Shown here: positions 16,177 through 25,643 of the stretch, in pieces
Numbering within the stretch: position 1 is the first letter of the stretch
Layout: the number at the start of each line of letters is the position of its first letter
Source of the DNA: Psychrobacter aestuarii
Lineage (GTDB): Bacteria > Pseudomonadota > Gammaproteobacteria > Pseudomonadales > Moraxellaceae
Reading direction: 5' to 3'
NCBI RefSeq assembly: GCF_904846035.1
Contig: NZ_CAJGYT010000001.1
Location: 1,240,001 to 1,304,000, forward strand
Length of the DNA stretch: 64,000 nt
Program-made: the position numbers and the translations under genes
Notes under the pieces: model-generated
Told to the model about the DNA's origin: nothing
Seen by the model: only the letters and a program-made list of their open reading frames with translations
The model's database searches: none

Positions 16177-18324
16177 ATGCAGACCATTTTACTTGTTCCC
16201 ATCAGTCGCGGTATTGGGGTGACCTCAGCAGCGCTCGGGCTGATTCGCGCCTTTGACTACAATGGTATCAAAGCGGGATTTATGAAGCCGTTTTTGCAAG
16301 AAGATACGTTAGACCGTCAAAACAGCCTCGACAGCTCCAGCACGCTGATCATGCACGCCTTTGGTCTTAAACCGCCAAAATCCATCAACCGCCACCACGT
16401 TGAGCGCATGATTGGTGATGGCAATGTCGATGATTTGATGGAAGAGGTGGTCGTCAACTACCACAGCCTCGGCGACGAGTATGACGTGGTGATTTGTGAA
16501 GGCTTGGTGCCGACCACCGAAGCCTCTTACGCCTCGCAGATTAACCGCGCCCTCGCCCATGCGCTCGATGCTAAGGTCATCTTTGTCAGCACGGTCGATA
16601 TGCAGCACCCTGAGCAGCTGGCGGACAAGCTCGACGTGCATGCGCGCGATTTTGGCAGTATCGCCAGCGACCGCACTTTGGGCTGTATTTTGATGCGCGT
16701 GCATGACGTGCCGAACACCTTTGAGACCCAACCTGTTGCCCCTGGTGAGGCGATGGTGAGTTTGGATGACAGCTTTATCCGCGCCGTACAAAAGCAGTCG
16801 CCGTATTTTTATACCGAGCAATTTCGTTTAATCGGCGTTGTGCCCTTTAGCAAGTCGCTGTCTGTGCCGCGTACGTGGGATGTGGCGATGGAGCTTGGCG
16901 CAACGTGGATCAATGTCGGCGAAGCCAAGTCGCGGCGTGTCAATCATATCAGCCTAACCGCGCGCTCCGTCGCTCGCGTCGATGCGGTGTTTAAACGCAA
17001 TACCTTAATCGTGGTGCCTGGCGACCGCGATGACTTGTTGCTCGCGGCGGCGCTCGCTTGTATCAACGGCATTCCGCTGGCAGGCTTGGTGCTGACGGGC
17101 GGCATCGCGCCCAACTCGACCGTCACTGAGCTGTGGCAATCGGCGCTCAAAACGGGCATTCCCATCATGCAGGTAGAGACCGACAGCTTTGAGACGGTAC
17201 AAAACCTGCTGAACATCAGCGCTGAGATACCAAGCGATGATATCGAACGCGCGCAAGAAGTGACCCGCTATGTGGCAGCGCACATTGATTTGCAGTGGAT
17301 TAAAGACTATTTTAGCCACAGCTATCAGCCGCGCCTATCGCCATCAGCCTTCCGCCATCAGCTAGTCAAAAAAGCCCAACACGCCAAAAAACGCATCGTA
17401 CTGCCCGAAGGCGACGAGCCGCGTACCGTCGAGGCGGCTTGTATTTGCCAAAGTCGCGGCATCGCCAACTGCGTGCTGCTCGCCAAGCGTGCGGACGTTG
17501 AGCAAGTGATTAAAAATCGTGATTTGACCTTGCCTGAGGGCTTAGAAATCATCGACCCTGATGATGTGGATATGCCCAAATATATCCAAGCGGTGGTCGA
17601 GCGCCGCCGTGGCAAGACCAGCGAGCCTGTGGCGGCTGAGCAGCTGCGCGATACGGTATTTTTGGGCACCATCATGCTTCAGCTTGGCGAAGTCGATGGT
17701 CTCGTCTCGGGCGCGGTACATACGACGGCAAACACCGTGCGCCCTGCCTTTCAGCTGATTAAGACCGCGCCGCAATACTCCTTGGTGTCTTCTGTCTTTT
17801 TTATGCTGCTGCCTGAACAGGTGGTGGTGTACGGCGACTGCGCGATTAACCCCGACCCAAGCGCTGAGGAGCTGGCCGAGATTGCCATTCAATCGGCACA
17901 ATCAGCGACCGCCTTTGGTATCGACCCCAAAGTGGCGATGATCAGCTACTCAACGGGCGCGTCAGGTGCGGGCGCGGATGTGGACAAGGTGGCTGAGGCC
18001 ACGCGCATCGTACGCGAGCGCGCCCCTGAGCTGGTGATTGACGGTCCGCTACAGTATGACGCCGCCTCGGTCATGAGCGTGGGCAAACAAAAAGCCCCCG
18101 ACTCGCCCGTGGCAGGACAAGCCAACGTGTTTATCTTCCCTGACCTCAACACAGGCAACACCACCTATAAAGCAGTACAGCGCAGCGCCAATGTGGTGAG
18201 CGTCGGTCCCATGCTCCAAGGTCTCAACAAGCCTGTCAATGACCTCTCACGCGGCGCGCTGGTGGATGACATCATCTATACCATCGCACTGACCGCCATC
18301 CAAGCTGAGAGTGACGCCATCTAA
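16177..18324 (+). CDS. pta: Phosphate acetyltransferase (long form)
   Basis: 715 residues with the three-part layout of enterobacterial-type Pta. First is an N-terminal P-loop NTPase-like domain (MQTILLVPISRGIGVTSAALGLI). Next is a central DRTGG-type domain. The C-terminal PTA/PTB catalytic domain starts near residue 390 (KKRIVLPEGDEPRTVEAA) and contains VSGAVHTTANTVRPAFQ and YSTGASGAG. It transfers acetyl between CoA and phosphate. AGGAG precedes the ATG. It is the second gene of ackA-pta. Confidence 0.96.
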   Translation: MQTILLVPISRGIGVTSAALGLIRAFDYNGIKAGFMKPFLQEDTLDRQNSLDSSSTLIMHAFGLKPPKSINRHHVERMIGDGNVDDLMEEVVVNYHSLGDEYDVVICEGLVPTTEASYASQINRALAHALDAKVIFVSTVDMQHPEQLADKLDVHARDFGSIASDRTLGCILMRVHDVPNTFETQPVAPGEAMVSLDDSFIRAVQKQSPYFYTEQFRLIGVVPFSKSLSVPRTWDVAMELGATWINVGEAKSRRVNHISLTARSVARVDAVFKRNTLIVVPGDRDDLLLAAALACINGIPLAGLVLTGGIAPNSTVTELWQSALKTGIPIMQVETDSFETVQNLLNISAEIPSDDIERAQEVTRYVAAHIDLQWIKDYFSHSYQPRLSPSAFRHQLVKKAQHAKKRIVLPEGDEPRTVEAACICQSRGIANCVLLAKRADVEQVIKNRDLTLPEGLEIIDPDDVDMPKYIQAVVERRRGKTSEPVAAEQLRDTVFLGTIMLQLGEVDGLVSGAVHTTANTVRPAFQLIKTAPQYSLVSSVFFMLLPEQVVVYGDCAINPDPSAEELAEIAIQSAQSATAFGIDPKVAMISYSTGASGAGADVDKVAEATRIVRERAPELVIDGPLQYDAASVMSVGKQKAPDSPVAGQANVFIFPDLNTGNTTYKAVQRSANVVSVGPMLQGLNKPVNDLSRGALVDDIIYTIALTAIQAESDAI

Positions 18325-18470
18325 GCGCCTATGAGCGGTCGCGGCGCGCTTGACTCAGCCGTTCGCCATCGCTCAAACCGCTAACGACAAATTTGCTATG
18401 ATATGGGGCGGCTGACCCATGCGCATCGGTTCGCCAGCTCCCAAATACCAACCCACAAGTGATACGTCTT

Positions 18471-19220
18471 ATGTCCGTCCCCGCTGCTGCACCTCTACTG
18501 TGCCCCCCTGCTATCCGCGCTTATCTGGGCGGCTCGTTTGACCCCATTCATCAAGGACACATCCAGATGGCGCAAGCGGTGTATGGCACCTTGCAGCGCT
18601 GGCACGCCCCGCAGCAAACGGTCTCCGTCTCTTTGTTGCCCAATGCACGCTCACCGTTTAAAGATGAGAGCACCGCACCGAGCCACCGTCTGGCGATGAT
18701 ACGCCAAGCTATCATGGGCACGACGATTGACGTCAGCGAGCTTGAGCTGTGGCAGACGCCGCCTGTCTATAGCATCGACAGCGTACGCACCCTGCGCGAG
18801 CGATTCCCGCACGACTGCCTGATATTTATTATGGGCATGGACAGCGCGCGCACACTCGATAAATGGCGCGAGGGCCTAGGGTTGACCGACCATGTACACT
18901 TATGGATATTTAACCGCTACCACAACACAGACAGCAATCGCGGCACCAGCATCGACCCAAAAGTGCTCGCCGAGCAACTGCCATCTGACTTGCAAGCGCG
19001 CGTCGTGCCTGAAGTGTCCTCGCTACTGACCCCGTGGCAAGCGGGCAAAGGGGCAATTTATATCGACCCGCGTCCGATACCTGCCATCGCCAGCACCGAC
19101 ATTCGCGATGCCCTAAATGGTGCAGAGCCAGCGCCTGACCGAGTGCCTGATACCCTGCATCGTCGTGTTTATCGATATATTATTGAGCATCAGCTATATT
19201 CTGCGGGCAAATTCCGTTAA
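18471..19220 (+). CDS. nadD: Nicotinate-nucleotide adenylyltransferase
   Basis: About 249 residues. The nucleotidyltransferase motif GGSFDPIHQGHIQMA lies near residues 20-34. SLLPNARSPFKDE and the C-terminal ISSTxIR-type segment (IASTDIRDAL) follow. It adenylates nicotinate mononucleotide to deamido-NAD in NAD synthesis. The ATG at 18471 is preferred over a GTG at 18459, since the conserved domain needs only a short lead; neither has a strong ribosome site. The pairing with rsfS downstream (88 bp) is very common. Confidence 0.93.
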   Translation: MSVPAAAPLLCPPAIRAYLGGSFDPIHQGHIQMAQAVYGTLQRWHAPQQTVSVSLLPNARSPFKDESTAPSHRLAMIRQAIMGTTIDVSELELWQTPPVYSIDSVRTLRERFPHDCLIFIMGMDSARTLDKWREGLGLTDHVHLWIFNRYHNTDSNRGTSIDPKVLAEQLPSDLQARVVPEVSSLLTPWQAGKGAIYIDPRPIPAIASTDIRDALNGAEPAPDRVPDTLHRRVYRYIIEHQLYSAGKFR

Positions 19221-19308
19221 AATCAAAGCATTGCAGCCTCGCATACCGCTGATGGCGCGCTCACCGTATTCGATTATTGATTATTGATACCAAAAGAGAC
19301 AGATATTT

Positions 19309-19710
19309 ATGACCAACACCATGACCGAAGCCCGTTTGAATGAATGCTTAGCGTTAGTGACCGAAACTCTAGAAGACATGAAAGCCAAAAACATCACCGT
19401 GCTCAATGTCGAAAACCTAACCGACGTGATGGAGCGCATCGTCATCGCTGACGGTACCTCAAAGCGTCACGTCCGCGCCCTTGCCGACAGCCTCGGCGCT
19501 GAAGCCAAAAAAGCAGGCTTTATGCCACTAGGTCGCGAAGGCGGCAGCGACTCTGACTGGACGCTGATTGATTTAGGCGCGGTCGTCGTGCACATGATGA
19601 TGCCGCAAGCACGCGAGTTCTACGACCTAGAAGGTCTGTGGTCATCGCCTGAGAGCCTTGCGGAGCTGGTCGCGACCCCACGTGAGAAAAAAGCAGGTCG
19701 CCGCAACTAA
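19309..19710 (+). CDS. rsfS: Ribosomal silencing factor RsfS
   Basis: 133 residues with the RsfS/DUF143 pattern: ALVTETLEDMKAKNITVLNV, IADGTSKRHVRALAD, GSDSDWTLIDLGAVVVHMM and the terminal REFYDLEGLWS. RsfS binds ribosomal protein L14 and blocks 30S-50S joining under starvation. It lies just downstream of nadD and is closed by a strong terminator. Confidence 0.95.
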   Translation: MTNTMTEARLNECLALVTETLEDMKAKNITVLNVENLTDVMERIVIADGTSKRHVRALADSLGAEAKKAGFMPLGREGGSDSDWTLIDLGAVVVHMMMPQAREFYDLEGLWSSPESLAELVATPREKKAGRRN

Positions 19711-19745
19711 GCCATCCGCTGCCAGTGAATGCTGGCTGAAGCATA

Positions 19746-19778
19746 AAAAGACCCGCTGTTACGGCGGGTTTTTTTTAT
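19746..19778 (+). terminator. Terminator after rsfS
   Basis: GACCCGC and GGCGGGT-type arms around a short loop (about 19748-19770), followed by eight T. Closes nadD-rsfS. Confidence 0.8.
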
Positions 19779-19922
19779 GCCTCTCATTTGGCAATACCAA
19801 CACCGCCGCAGATAATATTAGATAAATGTTTAATCACTTGCTATCATCAGGCATGCTGCTTTTTGCGCTTGTCTGAGCGCACAAACGCCGCGCCTATTTG
19901 TGTTTTATGCCAAGGATTACCC

Positions 19923-20645
19923 ATGCCAAGCCTGCACCCGACCGCCATCGCCCGCGACTTATCCCAGCCCATCGCTATGCTCACCTGTGTGCGCGCAGGC
20001 AAAGCCGTGCCCTTTACCCGTGGCGAGCTGAGCGCCATTAATAAAGCACCCGTCAGCGCACCCGTCGCCGTCAATGCTATGGGACTCATCACTGATGAAC
20101 AAGCCGACCGCAAACACCACGGCGGCGTGCTACAAGCCGTGCACGAAATGCCCACCGCCACCTATGCGCGCATCAATGCGCAGTTTGATGTAAACGTAGA
20201 AATCGGCAGCTTGGGCGAAAACCTGACCACCATGCCGATAGGCGACATGCCCGCGCTTGATGAACGCAACGTCTGTATTGGCGATATCTATCAATACGGT
20301 AACGCGCCAGCCGATGCCGTACGCCTGCGTGTGGTGCAGCCGCGCCGACCCTGCTACAAAATCAATGACAAAATCGGCAACGGTGATAGCGTGCCCAACA
20401 TCGCCGTATGGATAAACAAACAAGGCATCTCAGGCTGGTATTATGAAGTGATTCAAGAAGGCACATTGACCGCTGATGTCCCTGTATATCTGGTCGAGCG
20501 TCCCTATCCGTTTGCCACGCTAGCCGCCTTGTGGCAACTGACCAATAGCAAGGAAAAGCACGCGCCTGAGGTCATCGAGCCGTGGCTTGCAATTGAGTGT
20601 TTGGAGGAGAGCTGGAAAAAGGTGTTAAGAAAAAAAATTAAGTGA
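19923..20645 (+). CDS. MOSC domain protein (YiiM-like)
   Basis: 240 residues. The MOSC core includes DRKHHGGVLQAVHEMP, IGSLGENLTT, GDIYQYG and VVQPRRPCYKIN, whose conserved Cys is the presumed sulfur/molybdenum cofactor site, with GWYYEVIQEG after it. The YiiM branch contains reductases of N-hydroxylated compounds that depend on molybdenum cofactor. The frame is open back to 19788, but AAGGAT precedes the ATG at 19923 and the family begins there. It stands alone after the rsfS terminator. Confidence 0.88.
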   Translation: MPSLHPTAIARDLSQPIAMLTCVRAGKAVPFTRGELSAINKAPVSAPVAVNAMGLITDEQADRKHHGGVLQAVHEMPTATYARINAQFDVNVEIGSLGENLTTMPIGDMPALDERNVCIGDIYQYGNAPADAVRLRVVQPRRPCYKINDKIGNGDSVPNIAVWINKQGISGWYYEVIQEGTLTADVPVYLVERPYPFATLAALWQLTNSKEKHAPEVIEPWLAIECLEESWKKVLRKKIK

Positions 20646-20700
20646 GTTTAGATAGGATTTTACTTGATAGATATACAAGAGTCAGCAATAAGGTCAAATA

Positions 20701-21198
20701 ATGAATGATACAACTATTCCTTGTTACTTTTTAAAGGAAAACAATATTGTATTATCTGCGCATGAAGTCAACTATTCTATCCAGCATAAGCTTATTTATC
20801 TAAAAGATTTGGGTGAAATTGTCGATATGTCATTAAACAAATATCCCAATGATGAGAGACTGCTGGAACTAGCGCTTAATCTTCTATCAGACAGTTTTTA
20901 TGTAGACACTGATATTGGACTTCTAAGTTCAACGCTTTGTGAAACGACCTGTGAGCCTAAATCAGTACGAAATAAATGGAGATATATTATCTTATCTTGG
21001 CTCTATGAAAATAGAACAGATAGTAGTGCTGATTACGATAGCATCAATAAAATCTATGCCGATTTCGATTATCCTGAAGATATGGAAAGTTTCATAAGTT
21101 ATATGCCTGCTCATTATGATACTGAAAAGCTAGGCTATGACAATATCTTGCATAACTGGAAGGAATATCTAGATACGCATAGACATTTAATAGAATAA
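20701..21198 (+). CDS. DUF2247-like protein, unknown function
   Basis: 165 residues, soluble and acidic, clearly more AT-rich than its neighbours. The order LIYLKDLGEIVDM, ELALNLL, KWRYIILSWLYENR and IYADFDYPEDMESFISYMP resembles what I know of DUF2247, a small family scattered in bacterial genomes. Some such small soluble families act as immunity proteins beside polymorphic toxins, but no toxin gene is visible here. The start is ATG 20701, without a strong ribosome site (AAGG about 12 nt upstream). The composition suggests acquisition by transfer. Confidence 0.6.
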   Translation: MNDTTIPCYFLKENNIVLSAHEVNYSIQHKLIYLKDLGEIVDMSLNKYPNDERLLELALNLLSDSFYVDTDIGLLSSTLCETTCEPKSVRNKWRYIILSWLYENRTDSSADYDSINKIYADFDYPEDMESFISYMPAHYDTEKLGYDNILHNWKEYLDTHRHLIE

Positions 21199-21255
21199 AA
21201 TTTTCAATCTAAACTACCCCTTGGCAAGATGCCATTCCTAAAATCCGAGCATGTC

Positions 21256-22083
21256 ATGGTAAAAAATATCTTTTTAGCACTTGGTTTTACGCTGACCCTG
21301 ATCGGCTGCACCACACCCGCGCCGCGCTATAGCATCGACAGCACCAGCTACCAAGCCACAGGCAAAAACGAGCGCATCCAGTTTATCGTCCTGCACTACA
21401 CCGCCGAAAACGATGCCGAGTCGCTACGCATCCTGACCGAAGCGCGCGTCAGTGCGCACTATCTGATCCTCAAAAAACCCGATGCGCGCATCTATCAGCT
21501 CGTGCCCGACAGCGAGCGCGCTTGGCACGCGGGGGCTGGCAGTTTTGCGGGGCGCAGCGTGCTCAACGATACGTCCATCGGCATCGAAATCGTCAATGAC
21601 GGCATCGCGCCCGAATATCGCGGACAAAAAGGCTATCACCCGTACGCGCATTTTGTCCCCTTTGATGCGCTACAAATCAGAAAAGTCGCCCAGCTGGTTA
21701 ACGACCTCGCCACCCGCTACCGCATCGACCCCACGCACATCATTGCCCACTCGGATATGGCACCCTCACGCAAAATCGACCCTGGCGCACAGTTCCCATG
21801 GCAGCGTCTGTATCAAGAGTACGGCATCGGCGCGTGGTATGACGAGGCGGACAAGGCAGAGTTTTTAAATCGGCGTACCTTGGTCGCGCCGAGCGTGCAG
21901 GAAATCAAACAAGCCTTTCGGGACTATGGCTACCCGATGAACGACACCGACACGTGGGACAAAGCCAGCCGCGATGTCATCTACGCCTTTCAGCTGCACT
22001 TTCGCCCAGAGCAGCCTACAGGGGAGATGGATGCGGAGACGTATGCGATATTGCAGGCGTTGAATAGGAAGTATGGGGGTTGA
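21256..22083 (+). CDS. amiD: N-acetylmuramoyl-L-alanine amidase, AmiD-type lipoprotein
   Basis: 275 residues. The signal peptide ends in a lipobox (LTLIGC, Cys near residue 18). It is followed by an Amidase_2 domain with the zinc-binding His in FIVLHYTAEND, and HIIAHSDMAPSRKIDPGAQFPW carrying the second His and the D/K region. A C-terminal peptidoglycan-binding helical domain starts at about residue 215. The length matches AmiD. It cleaves the muramyl-peptide bond, probably at the outer membrane during wall turnover. I use the ATG at 21256 because only this start places the signal peptide at the N-terminus. It is host-like in composition between AT-rich stretches. Confidence 0.9.
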   Translation: MVKNIFLALGFTLTLIGCTTPAPRYSIDSTSYQATGKNERIQFIVLHYTAENDAESLRILTEARVSAHYLILKKPDARIYQLVPDSERAWHAGAGSFAGRSVLNDTSIGIEIVNDGIAPEYRGQKGYHPYAHFVPFDALQIRKVAQLVNDLATRYRIDPTHIIAHSDMAPSRKIDPGAQFPWQRLYQEYGIGAWYDEADKAEFLNRRTLVAPSVQEIKQAFRDYGYPMNDTDTWDKASRDVIYAFQLHFRPEQPTGEMDAETYAILQALNRKYGG

Positions 22084-22200
22084 GGTGGTTTTTACTAAGC
22101 GTGCAATCAGGAGACATAACTATAGATAATGTTCAAAAATAGGAGCAAGACGAGCTGCAAAAGTATCTGAAAGCAAAGGCTAAGTAAGATCAAGAAAAGG

Positions 22201-22303
22201 AGCAGAAAGTAAATCGCTTTCTGCTTATAAGGCGGGCGTATTAAAGTAAAGTGCTAAGATTCATGAGTTGATCAGTAAAAACTTCCTTTAAAGGAAATTT
22301 TTT
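22201..22303 (+). terminator. Two weak hairpins between amiD and the AT-rich gene
   Basis: AGCAGAAAG pairs with CTTTCTGCT (22201-22225). A 14-bp palindrome, TTCCTTTAAAGGAA (22283-22296), is followed by ATTTTTTT. The second can act as a terminator for plus-strand transcription from amiD. Confidence 0.4.
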
Positions 22304-22352
22304 GACGAATATACTTATGTTGGACTACGCTTACTAATCCACCGTAGGCAAC

Positions 22353-24032
22353 CTATTTTCGATAAGCTAAGAGAAACTTTAAAAACCTATTCATATTAGA
22401 TGTTACTTTATTTTCGTACAACTCCTCCTGAATCACAGCATCCATATGCTCTTCAACCGCTTCTTCATCACTCTCGATACTTTCTGGAACTAAACTTAGT
22501 CTAATAAATGGTTTGGATTTATCAGCTTCAATATCTAATTTATAATCAAATGACAAACTTCCCTTTGTTCTATCTTGTTCATTCTCACTAAAACTAATAT
22601 CGACGATATTATTATCTTCAAAATCTTCGATGATTAGGGCTTCAAACCTTTCTTTCGTTGTGAGGATACATGAATCTGAAATATTGAAACTATTATCATA
22701 AACCTCACAACCACCAATTTTACAGAAATACTCTTCTGAATATTCTTTAGTAATTTGTAGTTTTTTAAGATTTTCTTCATCTCCATTTAATAAATAAAAT
22801 ATTAAATCAGATATACTTTGGTGACATAGAAGAACAGCATCAGATATTTCAATCTTGTTTAAAATGAAGAATAACATATTATCTAAAGAGTCAAATGACT
22901 TATAGCTTGTTGGATTATTAGTAACTATTTTTCTTAATACGATAGTTCTTAGACTACTTGCTACTCCTTGGCCGCAACCTTCAACTAAATTATTAACTAA
23001 AGGCCTATCATCACTCATGATATAAAATTTCTCAAAATCTATTGCATATATCTCATTAGTAATAATTAATTCACTTTTATCTCTTTCTATTGTGTTGAAC
23101 ATATTAATTGGAAACTTCGCTTTATCTTCTAAGAAACTATTAGATGCCAATTCAGCTATTTCAAAAATAATTTCTTGATCGATATTAGAATTTACAATAT
23201 GATAATTATTGATATTCTCAATCTTATTAATCAAATCTTCCATTGATTCTATAAAATTTTCACGATAAATCTCTATTTCCTGAGTTATTTTTTCAGAATA
23301 TAGCAACTTGTATTCAGATGTTTTTTTAGCAATATCAATCAAAGATCTAAAATCACGAATAATATCTACCCTGTTTGAAAAGCTATAAATATTTGATTCT
23401 AAAATATCTAACCAGCGTTTTGATAGCCTCCATTTACTTGATGAGTAAGAAACAATTAGTTGAACAAACTCATTATCTATACTTACATTATACCATCCTG
23501 CGTACATCCTACCAGAAACCATTTTCTGACTAAATTTACGGCTATAATTTTCAAGTAGTTTTTTCTGCCAACTAAATTCACCGTCTATACCACTAAAATT
23601 AAAGTTTTTGTATCTAATGTAAATACCTAGCAATTGACTAGCCTGATTAATACTTTTAACTTGAGTATCAATAGTACCAGTAGGATAGAGTCTCTTTTCT
23701 TCTAGCAATGCATCAATATAAGTTTTGACTCTTGGAATATCATCGCTGTTAGCTAATATAGAACATACTGTTAAAAACCTTACGTCAACATAGGCATTTT
23801 TCATAGCTATGCTGATGGTTGAATCTACGTTTTCGTCTCCTCCTTTTCTAATCTTAAACCATAAGTCGAAATCATTTTTGGATAACATTTCAATATCAAT
23901 AACTTCTGAATGCCATAAGTATTCTTCCTCATAAGTCTGTATATCTAAGGTTGTATCCTTCCAATGAATCAACATATCGGTAGACCAGCTTAATGCATAG
24001 TCATTATCGAACTCTAATGATTCAACTACCAT
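22353..24032 (-). CDS. C-terminal part of a large unrecognised AT-rich protein (interrupted gene)
   Basis: The longest ATG-initiated reading is 559 residues, but the frame is open and protein-like for a further 108 codons upstream (24033-24356), up to a TAA that ends the preceding gene in the same frame. I therefore read this as the downstream part of a single gene of about 1,096 codons (25643 to 22353). The protein is soluble, rich in Ile, Asn, Glu and Ser, with a strongly acidic stretch near the C-terminus (PESIESDEEAVEEHMDA). I recognise no domain. Composition differs strongly from the flanking genes, suggesting horizontal acquisition. No ribosome site is seen ahead of the ATG at 24032. 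Confidence 0.6.
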   Translation of the reverse strand: MVVESLEFDNDYALSWSTDMLIHWKDTTLDIQTYEEEYLWHSEVIDIEMLSKNDFDLWFKIRKGGDENVDSTISIAMKNAYVDVRFLTVCSILANSDDIPRVKTYIDALLEEKRLYPTGTIDTQVKSINQASQLLGIYIRYKNFNFSGIDGEFSWQKKLLENYSRKFSQKMVSGRMYAGWYNVSIDNEFVQLIVSYSSSKWRLSKRWLDILESNIYSFSNRVDIIRDFRSLIDIAKKTSEYKLLYSEKITQEIEIYRENFIESMEDLINKIENINNYHIVNSNIDQEIIFEIAELASNSFLEDKAKFPINMFNTIERDKSELIITNEIYAIDFEKFYIMSDDRPLVNNLVEGCGQGVASSLRTIVLRKIVTNNPTSYKSFDSLDNMLFFILNKIEISDAVLLCHQSISDLIFYLLNGDEENLKKLQITKEYSEEYFCKIGGCEVYDNSFNISDSCILTTKERFEALIIEDFEDNNIVDISFSENEQDRTKGSLSFDYKLDIEADKSKPFIRLSLVPESIESDEEAVEEHMDAVIQEELYENKVTSNMNRFLKFLLAYRK

Positions 24033-24359
24033 TTCAGCTGTATACTTTAAGTGCTCGAATAATATTATATAGGATTGATCGACTTCCTTATATTTAAATC
24101 TAATATAAGTATTTTTCCATTCTTCCCAGATTGATACAAAATTATTTATAGAATCTTCAAAACCATCACTAAATGCTACATCAGCTTTATCAGATAATTT
24201 TTTCCACTTTAGAAGAGCAACCCAGAGATATAACGTATTTCTGAGGACGGTCTCAGCTTCAGACTGAGTTATATATTTTTGTTCGAAAAATATTTTTCGG
24301 TAAAAACTTAAGCTATGATAGAAATATTGTGTATTACTCGGAATTTTATCAACAGTTTA
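24033..24359 (-). other. In-frame stop codon and start-free open stretch joining two gene halves
   Basis: On the minus strand TAA occupies 24359-24357. The next 108 codons (24356 to 24033) remain in the same frame as both neighbours, contain no ATG, GTG or TTG, and translate to a normal-looking protein (TVDKIPSNTQYFYHSLSFYR, then aromatic- and Lys-rich helices) that runs into the 24032 ATG. This is what a nonsense mutation, a sequencing error or a recoded stop inside one gene would look like. Confidence 0.8.
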
Positions 24360-25643
24360 CTTTAACACAGTATAATATGCTCTCATAAAATTTGCAAAAT
24401 ACGAAAAACCCCAAGCGCCTTCATTTAGTAACAGCCAATTGTCATACTTCCCGTCAAGGTTTTGAAAAGATAAAACCTCAGATAGCTGTATATGATACCT
24501 TGCTAGTCTATCTAATGACTCAACAAACTGATTTTCATCATTATTATTCAATGTAGTGTAAATAGGACTAGTAAACACCTCTAAAGCAGACGACAATCCA
24601 ATATCTGTTTTATTACTTTTTTTCTGATATCTCACAGAATTTTTTATTAAAAACGATACTAGAATATTTATATTAAATCCTGAATATTTTACCAGAATTA
24701 CATCTTTATCTCCACTTGTGAACTCAGGTATACAAACATGAAATTTACACTTGCTTGATTTAATATTATTTACATCTATAGATTTCTTTAAGATATTAGA
24801 TTGCAACCATATCGCTAAATTTATCTTCCATAATGAAACATTAAGCAAATCTTTATATTTACCAGCCACATAATTAATCTCTTTATCATATTTATCAAAT
24901 ATTAAACCACTTGACACTGTCAACACATCATCATTACTGTTACTTAGGAGCTTATATTGAAATAACCCTTTAAGATATACACTGCGTATCCGTTGTTTTA
25001 AATCAGTTTTACAAACTTCATTTGTTACAAATCGAAAAATAAACTCATCTTTTTTATTTTCATCTAAAATACTTAATGTTTTAATGAAAAACCAAACTGT
25101 TAGAAATAGGTTGAAAATAAACCAAAACGTTAAAGTTATATTTAATATAAAACTTAATTTATTTGTTAAATTTGCATTAAAAATCAAGCTAAATGTGAGG
25201 ATGATAGCTAATGATAAACCACTTAAACCAGCAAACATAAAACCAGAATATTTTTGGTATAGAGAAAAAATAACTTTTTTACCTGCTTTATCTTGAAATA
25301 AGATACTAACAAGTGAGATTACTAAAGGATAAATTAGACCTACAATGGTAATTTGACTAGTTAATAATACGCCTAATAAACTAGAGTCTTTTTTAATCTC
25401 AATATTTGCTGGTATATAGCTCACCCAACAATATGTATTTGCACTTATCGTAAGACATAATAAAACTAATAGTAATAGGTATTTTATATAAGAGTTTGAC
25501 CAAGAAACTATACTTTTTTCAAGAAAACTAGAGCGGTTATCTTTATAAGCCTCATTATTAAATAAGGTTTCTTTAAGTTCATTATTCACATGATGAGATA
25601 GAGGACGAAGTCTATTCAAGAAGCTACCAAATTCTTCTGACAT
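24357..25643 (-). CDS. N-terminal membrane part of a large unrecognised AT-rich protein (interrupted gene)
   Basis: 428 residues with four clear membrane helices at about residues 53-75, 86-112, 131-155 and 160-190, preceded by a soluble N-terminus of about 50 residues and followed by a cytoplasmic-looking region of about 240 residues. No known domain is recognised. The start at 25643 is well supported by AAGGA 7 nt upstream. It ends ...FMRAYYTVLK at a TAA, after which the same frame continues into the next ORF. The intact product would be a membrane-anchored protein of about 1,096 residues. Strongly AT-rich, and flanked by host genes amiD and purL. Confidence 0.65.
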   Translation of the reverse strand: MSEEFGSFLNRLRPLSHHVNNELKETLFNNEAYKDNRSSFLEKSIVSWSNSYIKYLLLLVLLCLTISANTYCWVSYIPANIEIKKDSSLLGVLLTSQITIVGLIYPLVISLVSILFQDKAGKKVIFSLYQKYSGFMFAGLSGLSLAIILTFSLIFNANLTNKLSFILNITLTFWFIFNLFLTVWFFIKTLSILDENKKDEFIFRFVTNEVCKTDLKQRIRSVYLKGLFQYKLLSNSNDDVLTVSSGLIFDKYDKEINYVAGKYKDLLNVSLWKINLAIWLQSNILKKSIDVNNIKSSKCKFHVCIPEFTSGDKDVILVKYSGFNINILVSFLIKNSVRYQKKSNKTDIGLSSALEVFTSPIYTTLNNNDENQFVESLDRLARYHIQLSEVLSFQNLDGKYDNWLLLNEGAWGFSYFANFMRAYYTVLK

